From Arabidopsis thaliana (taxonomy: Eukaryota; Streptophyta; Magnoliopsida; Brassicales; Brassicaceae): a DNA stretch of 64,000 nucleotides. The stretch lies in NCBI RefSeq assembly GCF_000001735.4, contig NC_003070.9, positions 29,063,971 through 29,127,970 of the forward strand, written 5' to 3'. The position numbers were made by a program, and so were the translations under genes. Every line of letters begins with the position of its first letter. Positions within the stretch are counted from its first letter, which is position 1. Below the pieces are notes generated by a model. That model searched no databases, had not been told where the DNA came from, and was given only the letters and a program-made list of their open reading frames with translations. Shown piece after piece: positions 21,911 to 32,363 of the stretch.

Positions 21911-22609
21911 ATGGCCATTATCGACGTTGATGATTCATTCAAGAGACCAGGAACTATACCTTTTAGCTGGGAGATCCGACCCGGTGTACCTAAAACCCGA
22001 ATGTCTCAACCCGGTAACACAACTCCTCTTCAGCCTCCAAAGAAACTCTCTCCTCTCCGTTTTAAACCATTGTCTCACTCTCAGCCGCTTCTCCCGCCGG
22101 CGTTATCTCCACCGTCTTCTTCTTTCATCTCCAATTCCAAAAGCCGTCCTTTATCTCCTCTCACTCCCCATTCCTTTTCTACAACCCCATCGAAGCTCAA
22201 GCCACCACGAACACCGTCGTCGCTTTCTGGATTTTACTCTCCGGGACCTTCTTTCCGATCATCGCCGCGTGCTTTCTCGGAACGGTGGCAGCTCCACCGC
22301 CCTAACCGGATTCGACCCGAATCCGAACCAGAACCAAGTTCCGATTTTTCTGTTGCCGGGTTCGGGTGTTTCCCGTCGCCTAAGTTTAGGTTGAGGAAAG
22401 TTAAGAGCGGTGGTAGTCGGAGAAAATCCGGGTCGAGATCGGAGAATGATTATTATTGCTCCGACATGGAGACGATGTCGCCGTGGACTGTTTCAAGCCG
22501 TAGATCGGTTTCTCCGAGATGGGAATCACCCAAGTCGTCGTTTTCTTCTCTCCGATTCTCGCCACGATTCGCCAACGAAGCTGAATGGGTTGGGTTTGGA
22601 CTCTTTTGA
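21911..22609 (+). CDS. Ser/Pro-rich protein with an IPFSWEIRPGVPK motif (AT1G77400)
   Basis: Single-exon frame of 232 residues; the ATG at 21911 is the first after the CT-rich leader. The N-terminus carries RPGTIPFSWEIRPGVPKTR (12-30), a conserved motif of plant-specific proteins grouped, from memory, with DUF688-like families. The rest is disordered, very rich in Ser, Pro and Arg, with many SP dipeptides (LSPLTPHSF, SVSPRWESPKSSFS) that could be proline-directed phosphorylation sites. No catalytic domain, signal peptide or membrane segment. Function unknown. Confidence 0.85.
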   Translation: MAIIDVDDSFKRPGTIPFSWEIRPGVPKTRMSQPGNTTPLQPPKKLSPLRFKPLSHSQPLLPPALSPPSSSFISNSKSRPLSPLTPHSFSTTPSKLKPPRTPSSLSGFYSPGPSFRSSPRAFSERWQLHRPNRIRPESEPEPSSDFSVAGFGCFPSPKFRLRKVKSGGSRRKSGSRSENDYYCSDMETMSPWTVSSRRSVSPRWESPKSSFSSLRFSPRFANEAEWVGFGLF

Positions 22610-23174
22610 GCACATTTTCAATGAAATGGCTCGCGATCGGTTCTTTAGCCATCCGAACCAACGGAAGCCTCTTGAATCGCGCAAATCAAATTAAAGCAAA
22701 TGTTGGGCTAAAATGGGATTTTTCAAAAGTTTAGGGTCCTATATCTAATGTGCTTTAGAGTTTTCACATCTGTGTAATATAAATTTGTGGATCTGTGGAT
22801 GTCTAAAGACAATTCACATTTTGAATTTTGAAGTTTTGAGTGTGGGGAAAAAAGATTGTAAGATATGAAAAGTAAAATTAGTAAATGAATTTAGAAATCA
22901 CACTAAAAAGTTAACATTTTTTTGCTACATACAACTTCTTAAACTATGGAAAAAGGGTCCCAATAATAAAATACAAAACTACTATCAATCTAATTAAATA
23001 TTCAATTTTCCAATTAAGTATATGGCCGAATCAGTCAATTTAAAAGTATAGGGCTCAATGGAAATTTAAAAAACAGTTTGGGGTTCCTGGGTAAAACTTT
23101 AAAAAGCGATCCTGAGTTGACGTCACTGTTAAAGCTTTCAGCTTTGTAATGAAAACTCAAAGTAGGAGGACACC
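22610..23174. other. Spacer between AT1G77400 and the PPR gene AT1G77405
   Basis: 3' UTR of the upstream gene and AT-rich sequence. The 94-codon frame at 22410-22694 is a shifted-frame shadow of AT1G77400. Confidence 0.45.
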
Positions 23175-24551
23175 ATGAAACCGTCGCAACCGCTATGTAA
23201 CCGCATTGTTGATCAGCTTATTACTGCCATGATTCAGAACCGTCCATTCGACGCCGTTCTCGCTTCTTCAACGGTGGCGAAACCATGGACTCAGCAGCTC
23301 GTCTCCGATGTCCTCCATTCTATCCCCAGATTCTTCTTTATCTCCCCACGATCCATCGGTCGGCAAAAGGGTTTTCGTCACCGTTCACCGTTAAAGCAGA
23401 GAAACCTCAGTGATGAATCACAACGACGTCGTTCTGAAGTTCTAGTTCTAGGTCCCGGTGCGTATATGGATCCTAAGAAAGTCTCTATCGGGTTGCAGAA
23501 AGCATTGGAGTTCTTCTTTTGGATCGAAACCCACTTCGGGTTTGATCATAATGAGATCACTTGCAGAGATATGGCTTGTCTATTGGCCAAAGGCAATGAC
23601 TTTAAGGGTCTCTGGGATTTTCTCCGGCAAGTCTCTAGAAGAGAGAACGGTAAAAATGTGGTCACAACAGCGTCTATAACCTGTTTGATGAAATGCCTAG
23701 GAGAAGAAGGTTTTGTGAAAGAGGCATTAGCTACATTTTATAGGATGAAGGAATATCACTGCAAACCTGATGTTTATGCTTACAATACAATTATCAATGC
23801 CCTTTGCCGTGTGGGGAATTTTAAAAAAGCTCGGTTTCTATTGGATCAGATGCAATTACCGGGTTTTCGGTACCCACCGGATACCTATACTTACACCATT
23901 TTGATTAGCTCCTACTGTAGATATGGGATGCAAACCGGATGCAGAAAGGCGATAAGGAGGAGAATGTGGGAGGCTAATCGAATGTTTAGGGAAATGCTGT
24001 TCAGAGGGTTTGTACCCGATGTGGTGACTTATAATTGCTTGATCGATGGATGTTGCAAAACGAATCGGATTGGTCGGGCTCTGGAGCTGTTTGAAGATAT
24101 GAAGACAAAAGGGTGTGTACCGAACCAAGTGACTTATAATTCTTTCATAAGGTATTATAGTGTTACTAATGAGATAGAAGGTGCAATAGAGATGATGAGG
24201 ACAATGAAGAAGTTGGGTCATGGTGTACCTGGTTCGAGCACGTACACGCCGCTAATACACGCTCTTGTTGAGACCAGGAGAGCGGCTGAGGCTAGGGATT
24301 TGGTGGTGGAGATGGTGGAGGCTGGGTTGGTTCCGAGAGAGTATACATATAAGTTGGTGTGTGATGCTCTGAGCTCAGAAGGACTGGCAAGCACACTTGA
24401 TGAAGAGCTGCATAAGAGAATGAGGGAAGGAATACAACAGAGATATAGCAGAGTCATGAAGATCAAACCGACCATGGCTCGAAAAGAGGTTGTTCGAAAA
24501 TATTTTCACAAGATTGACGGGAATCAAAATTTTGCAATGGAGGAAATCTGA
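23175..24551 (+). CDS. P-type PPR protein (AT1G77405)
   Basis: Intronless, 458 residues. The N-terminus lacks a clear presequence but has basic patches (SPRSIGRQKGFRHRS) that could serve organelle import. From about residue 160, six to seven PPR motifs follow, for example YAYNTIINALCRVGNFKKA, VTYNCLIDGCCKTNRIGRA and STYTPLIHALVETRRAAEA, with a 10-residue basic insertion (GCRKAIRRRM) between two repeats. No E/DYW domain. Expected to bind organellar RNA; the target is unknown. Confidence 0.93.
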   Translation: MKPSQPLCNRIVDQLITAMIQNRPFDAVLASSTVAKPWTQQLVSDVLHSIPRFFFISPRSIGRQKGFRHRSPLKQRNLSDESQRRRSEVLVLGPGAYMDPKKVSIGLQKALEFFFWIETHFGFDHNEITCRDMACLLAKGNDFKGLWDFLRQVSRRENGKNVVTTASITCLMKCLGEEGFVKEALATFYRMKEYHCKPDVYAYNTIINALCRVGNFKKARFLLDQMQLPGFRYPPDTYTYTILISSYCRYGMQTGCRKAIRRRMWEANRMFREMLFRGFVPDVVTYNCLIDGCCKTNRIGRALELFEDMKTKGCVPNQVTYNSFIRYYSVTNEIEGAIEMMRTMKKLGHGVPGSSTYTPLIHALVETRRAAEARDLVVEMVEAGLVPREYTYKLVCDALSSEGLASTLDEELHKRMREGIQQRYSRVMKIKPTMARKEVVRKYFHKIDGNQNFAMEEI

Positions 24552-24800
24552 CACATGGTATAATTCCGGCTCAAATTTGCATGGCTTTCATGATACATTA
24601 GATAGTTTGATTGAAACACTAATTATAGACTTAAGTTTATGCCAGAGCCACTGGAAGATCTAACCGATCAAGTGACTAAATGTTTTCTGTGGAACTCAAA
24701 CCTTGTATACTGCTTTTGTAATATTTCACAAAAACTTTTGTTATTTGTTCATAATAAGAAAGAAAAAGGGAACAGAAATCTATACTAACGAATTGGACTC

Positions 24801-27800
24801 TCATGAGCATTGTGCACGAACAAGCAGAGATTTAACAGTGTGTGGACATGAATCACCACCAAATGTTTTGCTCCATACAGGTACAGAACACCTACTTTTT
24901 TTCAGACAAGCCTGCACAAATTCACAAGAACCTCTTGTTTGGGCTTTAACGATTTCAGAGAACAAATAGAATTTACAGGGACAAAAGTAGCTTACCTTCT
25001 GTACAACAGCTAAAGAGTTGGGTGAGTGACAGCTTCCAATAGAATAGCTCCCGCAACTTCCATTTGGAGTGCCAAAGCTTGCAAACAATATCTTTGAAAT
25101 TTTCCTGCCAGTAGGACACTGGAGCTGAACCTTAGGCTTCCTATCATACCGGTATGTTAGATTTTTTCGGTTGAGGCCTTTCTTTCTTGGAGATATGACA
25201 GGATGAGGATTTGTATTGGAGACATGACCACAGACTTCAGTGACCGACACTGTGTCTATAGTTATACCAAGAGGATTCCCTTCTCTTTCTTCTTCCAAAA
25301 TGACTAGTAAGTTACTGTTTGGTTTAAGAAAAGATCTCGGTATATGGTACCTAAAGTAGGAGAACATAGCTTCAAAAAATAATATCCAACTAATATACCA
25401 AGATTATTTAAATAAGGAGAGTGAACAATATCATACCATATCTGAGAAGGGTTCCCCTTGTAAGTGTGAAATGAGACCCAGTACCGACCTATACTCTGGC
25501 CATTCACCCAAGCTTCTCCTTTTCCCATTGATCCTAAGTTCAAGGCCACCGGATCTTCCCCCTCTGGTGTGTCAAATGAGGCCTGTAGATATAAAATACC
25601 TCAGAGATTGAAAGTTTTGAGTAATATTTTGAGCTAGTACTATTTTACCATTTTGTTGTTCTACCTTGTACCAAGTTAGAGGCTGACTTTTGGAGTCTCT
25701 GTACTGCTTCCACTGAACTTTTGCGGACCCATCTTCAGTGTAAACATGGAATTTCTCCCCTTTCAGGCCAACCTTCACAACGATTTTGAGCTAGTATCAG
25801 TTAACATGAAGGAGATAAGGTCTCTTGAAGAATAAAACTCATAAGTTTTACCTGATATCCCCAACTATAGTTGTTGAAGTACAGTTGATATCTTCCATTC
25901 CAAATCTTTACGCTCCGTGATCCAACGACTCTCCTTTCTAGATGTGCTCCTGAATTCTGTGTTACAAAGAGAGACGCCGTCAGAAAAAATGTACTCCAGA
26001 TGGTTTTTTGATATTTGCTACAGATACTGATGTAGAAGTACTCTATCTGGAGCAAATATTGAAGTTCAGTTGGTAAGACTGGGGCTCACCGGTAATCCTA
26101 CCATTACGCTGAGTAATGCCAAGTTATTTGTGCCATTATTCAATGACATATTTTTCTCCAGCAAAAATCTGTGCGCTTTGAAAGTTCCATGCATAGAACC
26201 TAAATAAAACTCAAAGTTAGAAGCATTTAACTTTGATGATGCCAAAAACCTTTAACCTTGAGTAGGATATTCAACGGTAAAAAGGCATACCTATGAATCT
26301 CCCATTAACAAAGGCGTGTAGAGCATGTCCGAGATGGTTGACTTTAAGAACTGATGGAGCTCCTTCAGATTGCTGAAACCTTTATTGCAAAAGAAAAATT
26401 ATAACTTACAGAATATCCAACAAAGAATATACTACTTATCTTGACTAATGCTATATATCTTACGGGATATAATTGGCTTTACCTAGTTGTTTGCCACAGA
26501 TAGTCGGAAGTATCCTGTGTGGTATTCATGTGCTCAAGCAAGGATTCTGATCTTATTGACGTTTCACTGAAACTTGGGACTGTTTCTGTAAATTCCTCCC
26601 ACATTTGAGGAGACGACAAATTTTGTCTTGCTTTCCTTGTTCTCGTGTTGTATTGTGCATTGACCTATCCACACCGCGAAATACAAATGAATACATCACA
26701 AGAAATCTGCGTGTATGATAGTCTTGATGTATGAGCTTACCTTGGCAGTGTTGAAGGCTACATTCTTGCAGTCTGGCAGGACACTTACAGATTTTGGAGA
26801 CAAACGATATGAAGAATTACGAAACTGTACAGTAGACTCGCATTTGTCTTGATTCACCAGAATGGCAGCGCATAGGTTCGCCTTCTTCCCAAACACAAAA
26901 GCCTGTTAAATAAGACGTAAAGATCACTATTACAACATTCTTCATGATATCACGATACTGTTAGAATTTTCTTACAGTTTGTAGCTTCCCCAATGATATT
27001 GTAGTTTGCAGTCCTGAAAGTAGAGGCTCTTCACACAACTTAACTGCAGCATGTAATTCCTTAAGGTGTCCCCATTTTGGTTGCCTAAGTAACCCTGCAG
27101 CACCAACCATTTATGTTGTACTTTCAGATGAACATCTGATTTTGACTGTGAATGGTTTGAAATATTACCATATTCATCAAGTGGAGCCTGATCATAATAA
27201 CTGGTGATTACGAACTGTGAAGCATTTCTCCCGAAGTTGGTTCCTCCATGATACTAAAATAAGATACAATGTCAAATCATCATTATTCTTGCTTCTCTTA
27301 TACATTAGAGATTTTTTTAGTGAGACTGGAAAAGGTACCATGTAGTAGTTTACAAAGCTTCCATTCTTAGCGATGAAAAGAGCAACATGAAACGCTATAT
27401 CCTCAGCTGACCTTATCAATGGTTCCTCACCATATGTTTGATAACTATACAAAGGGGTCAGCTGAAAGTTAGTAGTTTATATCTGGGGATTGGGAAGTAC
27501 ACAATAATGTAGTGAATTTGAGTGAAGACCATACAAACTCGTCCAGTTCTCAGTCCATATTGCAGGTTTGTTGGGTGAATTGGGTCCTTTGAATGTTTCT
27601 CCACATTGCCTCCCATTGCAAGCATTAACCTGAGGCACCATAGAAACAATAAGAAAACTAAAAAAAACGGATTCAGAAGTGGAAAATTGGCAGATGAGCC
27701 ACATTGCAGGACAAACATAAAAACCAACCAAAGGATCAGGGGCATCATCTTGCTTGCACATAACCCATGGCACTCCTGTGTCAAGCTCAACAGCCAATTT

Positions 27801-29178
27801 TGCTGTCCATTTGACATATGATTTCCCTTCTTGTCGAAAAGCTCTACCAACCATCCCATACTCGTTCTCAATCTGTTTTGCACATAACTTTAAGATCATT
27901 AAAAAAAAAAAAAAACTTCGAAGGAAACATACATGAAAAACCATAATGTAAACCTGTGAGAGTATGATAGGTCCTCCTTGGGAAGCATACAAGTTTTCCG
28001 ATTTCATCAGCTTAACAATCATTTTCGCATATCTCTTCATGTGATACTGCAAATAAAACGTAATCTTCTTTAGACCATAGAAGTAAGGAAGCCATCTGAG
28101 TTCAGTAAATTAATTACCTTGAATGGCTCATTATCTGTCCTGAAGACAATCCCTTGGACATTATGCAACCAGAAAGGCAAACCCCTGCAATGTGTTATTG
28201 AAAACCCTAAAATTCCACGAACATTGTGTTTTACCATATCGGAAAATCTCAACGATCTAAAGACGGAAAGAGTTTACCCATAAGACCATTCCCCTTGGAT
28301 AAAAGGTCCAATCCGAAGACAGACATATAAGCCATGATTTTTTACTTCCTTGATAAACTTCACGATATCACGGCTTCCACTGAAATCGAACTGTAGATTC
28401 ACAAAAACCATCAATCGCATAAATACCTAAATTCGTCTGTATAGGGTATAGAGACGGAGAGACTGACCTGGCCTTGTTGCGGCTCGTGAACGTTCCAGAA
28501 CACATATGTGTCTACTACATCTATTCCTCCAGATTTTGCCTTTGCTATCAAGGACGGCCACATCTGCAAGTTCGATTTCCCATTAATATTTGCAGAAGAA
28601 GAAGAAGACAAAGAGATCCCGCCAAATTTTATTGGAAGTTTCATACGTTTCAGAATGTTTGGGGTCGAATAATAATAAATCAGAAAATAAGAGCACTTAA
28701 TTTCACGAAATCCATAAAACTAAAACCAAATCAGAACGTTTGGGGTCGCATAAGAATAAATAAGAAACTAAGAGTACTTAAACTCGCAAATTCGATAAGT
28801 TCAAAACGGCCTAGTCGGAAAAGACGATTTTATCCTCTCTCTCTCTCTACTCTTAACGGCTCATGTGTTTCGTATTAGCAACCTGCCGCCGACTTAGTGT
28901 GCTAATTCACGTGACTGATCGGCGCGATTTCGCCGGGAAATTGCAGAAATTAAATTCCGGCGACGTTACGAAACTTCTAGATATAGACGGATCGGTGAGA
29001 ACGGAGAGAGAATTACCTGAGGAGTGCTGCGAGTATAATGGATTGAGCCGGAGAAAAGGATCTTATGTTCGCCGTCGATGATCAGCGAGCGACCGTCGTA
29101 TGTTACGTTTGCGACGTCTCCGGCAACTATAACCGCCATGAGAACGAGAAAAACTAGCGAGTACTGAAAAGTCGTCAT
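24801..29178 (-). CDS. BGAL16: Beta-galactosidase 16, glycoside hydrolase family 35 (AT1G77410)
   Basis: Secreted cell-wall enzyme removing terminal beta-galactosyl residues; 815 residues from 19 exons: 29178-29017, 28563-28468, 28390-28278, 28184-28118, 28046-27954, 27872-27729, 27629-27535, 27444-27339, 27253-27169, 27094-26976, 26902-26741, 26664-26483, 26379-26291, 26199-26090, 25956-25852, 25772-25665, 25582-25437, 25350-24996 and 24911-24801. Signal peptide 1-20; the GH35 opening [20 protein letters not shown] follows. Acid/base Glu is at 181 (IENEYG) and the nucleophile Glu at 252 (WTENWT). After the beta-sandwich domains, a Cys-rich SUEL-type galactose-binding lectin domain fills roughly the last 85 residues. 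All introns are GT-AG, and all phases fit. Confidence 0.96.
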
Positions 29179-29390
29179 TTCTTATGTAAACACTGACGTT
29201 TGAAGATTCTAGAGAGTTTTTATAGTTTGGGACTATGCACAACTAACTGTGCAGTGTATCTCACCATCGTCTCGAATTTATGCGACCCAATCATAAATTT
29301 CTTCTTTATTTTTTCTTAAATCCGGTTTATATATGATTCAATGGAAATTGCAATTATAAAGTAAAAGCCCAATAGCGTCAAAAAAAAGTA

Positions 29391-29421
29391 AAAGCCCAAT
29401 AATAGTGAGGCCCATCAATAA
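29391..29421. repeat. Shared promoter module, copy A (MAGL5)
   Basis: Contains two GCCCA motifs (TGGGC on the other strand). It matches 32197-32227 at 29 of 31 positions. Lies about 250 bases upstream of the MAGL5 ATG. Confidence 0.8.
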
Positions 29422-29560
29422 TCTGGAGTCAAACAATGGTGGATAATGGAAATCTCTCAAAATCCAAATCCGGTTTTAGCCGGTTATAAATGGGTTTGAC
29501 TGGTTTCGGGTCACAATCGAACGGTTGACGTCGATCATCATTCTGGTAGTTGAAAACTTT

Positions 29561-29583
29561 GTCGTCGTCGTCGTCGTCGTCGT
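29561..29583. repeat. (GTC)n microsatellite in the MAGL5 5' region
   Basis: About seven and a half GTC units, roughly 90 bases upstream of the ATG, possibly inside the leader. Confidence 0.85.
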
Positions 29584-29670
29584 AGCACGTGTTGCACGTG
29601 AGAAATTTCCCGCACAAAATCTTACTCTTTTCGTCTTCTTCCCCAATCTGGGATTGAATCTCCAGAATCC

Positions 29671-31472
29671 ATGGATCGTGCTTTAACTCCGCGTTTTGAT
29701 ACTCCAGCTACTCTCTCCCCTTTCCGATACCGATATGGGAGCTCTCTGGCCATCACTCGACGATTCGCGCCGGCGATTGTTTGCGCGAAACGATCTCCGA
29801 TCGATGGAGTGAGCGACGAGCTGAATCTGATTGCTTCACAGAACTTAGATCAAGCTCCCGCACGAAGACTAGCCCGTTCCGCTTTTGTTGACTTGCAGCT
29901 TCAGCTGGATCACTGCTTGTTCAAGGTTGCATTGACTCATACCTTTATAGCAAAATAATTAACATAATCTCCGTTCTAATCATTTGTATCTGGTGACAGA
30001 AAGCTCCGAGTGGGATCAGAACAGAGGAGGTAAGCAGTGATTTTGTTTATTTGGTCTCTTCGAAGGAGATACAAAGTCGTTGAATCTTCTTCTCTGAATA
30101 ATGATAGTGGTATGAGAGAAATTCGAAAGGGGAAGATATTTTCTGCAAGAGTTGGTTGCCGAAATCCGGCGACGAAATCAAAGCTGCTGTATGTTTCTGT
30201 CATGGCTATGGAAGCACTTGCACTTTCTTCTTCGATGGTTCGTTAGATTTATCTCTACTTGCATCATTTAGTTGAAAGGCTCTTCTTTTAATATATGTGG
30301 GAAAAAAATTGGGTTGTTTTACAGGTATAGCAAAGCAAATAGCAGGTTTTGGTTATGGGGTTTATGCTATAGACCATCCTGGTTTTGGTTTATCAGATGG
30401 TTTACATGGTCACATTCCAAGTTTTGATGACTTAGCAGACAATGCTATTGAACAGTTCACCAAAATGAAAGGTATATCTAAATTGTACCTGTTATTGCTT
30501 TTTGGTGTTGAATCTTGCTTTTGGGTTTTATTTAAGTGGTTTGATTCCTAGGGAGATCGGAATTGAGAAATTTGCCCCGGTTTTTGCTGGGACAGTCAAT
30601 GGGAGGAGCAGTTGCCTTAAAAATTCATCTTAAAGAACCTCAAGCTTGGGATGGTCTTATCCTTGTCGCTCCAATGTGTAAGGTAAGTCTCTAACTATAT
30701 CATTTTCTATGCATGTAATTGAGGTCTGGAGATTTGTTTCTCAAATCTGCAAATAAGATTTTCAGTGCTTGGAAGTATCTGTATTCACATTTTACATCTA
30801 GTTAGTTCATGTTTGAAATACCTGACCTTGGGTTGTCTCAAGATTTCAGAAGATGTAAAACCTCCTCCACTAGTCTTGAAGACGTTAATCTTGATGTCGA
30901 CACTATTTCCCAAAGCAAAGCTCTTTCCAAAGAGAGACTTGAGCGACTTCTTCTTCAGGGACCTGAGTAAAAGAAAATTGGTACTTTCTCTTAGTTTTTC
31001 AATGGTACATTTTCTGAAGCATTTTTGCTAACTTTGTCTTTGATGTTTTTGTTCTCTGTGGATAAAGTGTGAGTACGATGTGATATGCTACGATGATCAA
31101 ACACGTCTCAAAACTGCTGTTGAACTTCTAAATGCAACAAGAGACATTGAGATGCAAGTTGACAAGGTTAGTTGTAGAACCAAAGAAATAAAGGAAAGCT
31201 CTTCTCATCATAGACAGGGGCAAAAAACGAGATCTTTCTTTTCTATGTTGCAGGTCTCGTTGCCACTGTTGATACTTCATGGAGACACTGATAAAGTCAC
31301 AGATCCCACTGTGAGTAAATTCCTTCACAAACATGCAGTCAGCCAAGACAAGACTCTAAAACTCTATCCAGGTGGCTACCATTGCATTCTAGAAGGTGAT
31401 ACAGACGAAAATATTTTCACTGTAATCAATGACATCGTTGCTTGGCTCGATGCCCGCGTTGATCCCAAGTAA
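29671..31472 (+). CDS. MAGL5: Alpha/beta hydrolase of the monoacylglycerol lipase type, probably plastid-targeted (AT1G77420)
   Basis: Serine hydrolase of 382 residues from exons 29671-29925, 30000-30029, 30108-30237, 30325-30471, 30552-30682, 30843-30980, 31068-31166 and 31254-31472. Residues 1-60 are Ser/Arg-rich like a chloroplast transit peptide. The oxyanion-hole motif HGYG is at 127-130, the nucleophile elbow GQSMGG has Ser203, and the acid and His are Asp323 (HGDTDKVTD) and His353 (GGYHCILEGD). Family members hydrolyse monoacylglycerol or, for the related CSE, caffeoyl shikimate; the substrate here is not shown by sequence. Exon 2 is a 30-base microexon coding 10 residues. Confidence 0.94.
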
Positions 31473-31779
31473 AGTGAGATCATCTCTCCACAAACCTATA
31501 CTTATTATTGTCTTCTGAATACTGTCGAGTCTCTGTGATTAAACATCCGGATAAGAAGAAAAAATAGATATGTGGCTTACAATGAATACACAACCTTAGC
31601 CGTTGTTTGCTTAGCTAGTGCTTCTAGTGCTACATCAGCCGCATCTTTCGAAGTGTAGTTAGTATTGTTTGGGTGCACATAAGTCAGGCTCAGAATCAAA
31701 TTGATGACTGATCTCATTTGAACCATATTGCTCTGACAGATCCTTGAAATCTTGTGTTCTATTTGAGTGTTATTTTGTC

Positions 31780-32110
31780 AATGGACAGGCCCGGTCTAAA
31801 GCACAGACAGAGGAAACCGTACATATGAAAAGTTGCATAGCAGGAGCTCCGAAAAACTCTGTGAACACCAAGTAATTACTTCCGAAGATACCAAATGTAC
31901 CATGGTTTTGGGTGAAAACAAGACCGGTATGCATTGCACGACAATGCACTCAGCTAACATTGCAGCGAATAGGGGCGTGTGAACGAGTCCCTTGGTGAAC
32001 CATGTACCGAACCATCACTTCTAATACCATGAGCAGGTCGCAGTGCATAATGTCGGCGACAGTGACCAAATAAGTAGAGTTTGAGGACATGCCTGCACAA
32101 AAACGTTTCC
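31780..32110 (-). pseudogene. Unidentified degenerate coding-like sequence
   Basis: On the minus strand, after an acceptor-like TTTTTGTGCAG (about 32107-32094), several short frames look protein-like: TWFTKGLVHTPLFAAM in one and NHGTFGIFGSNYLVF in another, with stops or shifts between. GC content is higher than in neighbouring spacers. It may be a gene or transposon fragment with frameshifts. I do not recognise it. Confidence 0.3.
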
Positions 32111-32196
32111 CCAACTTTTATGACCAAAGCAAAATTTATCTCGTAGTAAAAAAGTAAAAGCAGAGCAAGAAAAAATAAAGACATAAAAGTCATCTG

Positions 32197-32227
32197 AAAG
32201 CCCAATAATATCGAGGCCCATCAATAA
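32197..32227. promoter_or_regulatory. Shared promoter module, copy B (PBC2), with two TGGGC motifs
   Basis: GCCCA at 32200-32204 and 32216-32220, about 145-165 bases upstream of the PBC2 ATG. TGGGC is the core of the proteasome-related cis-element described in Arabidopsis and bound by NAC53/NAC78; it also resembles site II (TGGGCY). Confidence 0.6.
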
Positions 32228-32347
32228 GAACCAAAAAAAATAAAAAATTGTCTAGAGTTTCGTCCAAGCCATCGTCGACTTTAATAATTGTTCTTCTCTT
32301 GCTCAGATTTCTTCTCCGATAGGAAAACTCCCGAAGCTTCACTCAGT

Positions 32348-32356
32348 AAACCCTAA
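32348..32356 (+). promoter_or_regulatory. Telo-box in the PBC2 leader
   Basis: AAACCCTAA eight bases before the ATG; often paired with site II motifs in housekeeping genes. Confidence 0.5.
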
Positions 32357-32363
32357 TTTTCCG

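Larger units (their letters stand above)
29179..29670. promoter_or_regulatory. Divergent promoter of BGAL16 and MAGL5
   Basis: BGAL16 side: TATAAAAAC on minus at 29225-29217, leaving a leader of only about 10-15 bases. MAGL5 side: GCCCA motifs at 29367-29371, 29394-29398 and 29410-29414, and a (GTC)n tract at 29561-29583. The 31-nt block 29391-29421 is nearly identical to one upstream of PBC2. Confidence 0.55.
31473..32363. other. Spacer between MAGL5 and PBC2
   Basis: Contains the MAGL5 3' UTR, a coding-like relic on the minus strand (31780-32110, listed separately) and the PBC2 promoter. Confidence 0.5.

Noticed and set aside
21888-22394. 168-codon frame overlapping AT1G77400
   Set aside because: Lacks an ATG at its start and runs out of frame with the conserved IPFSWEIRPGVPK motif; a shadow.
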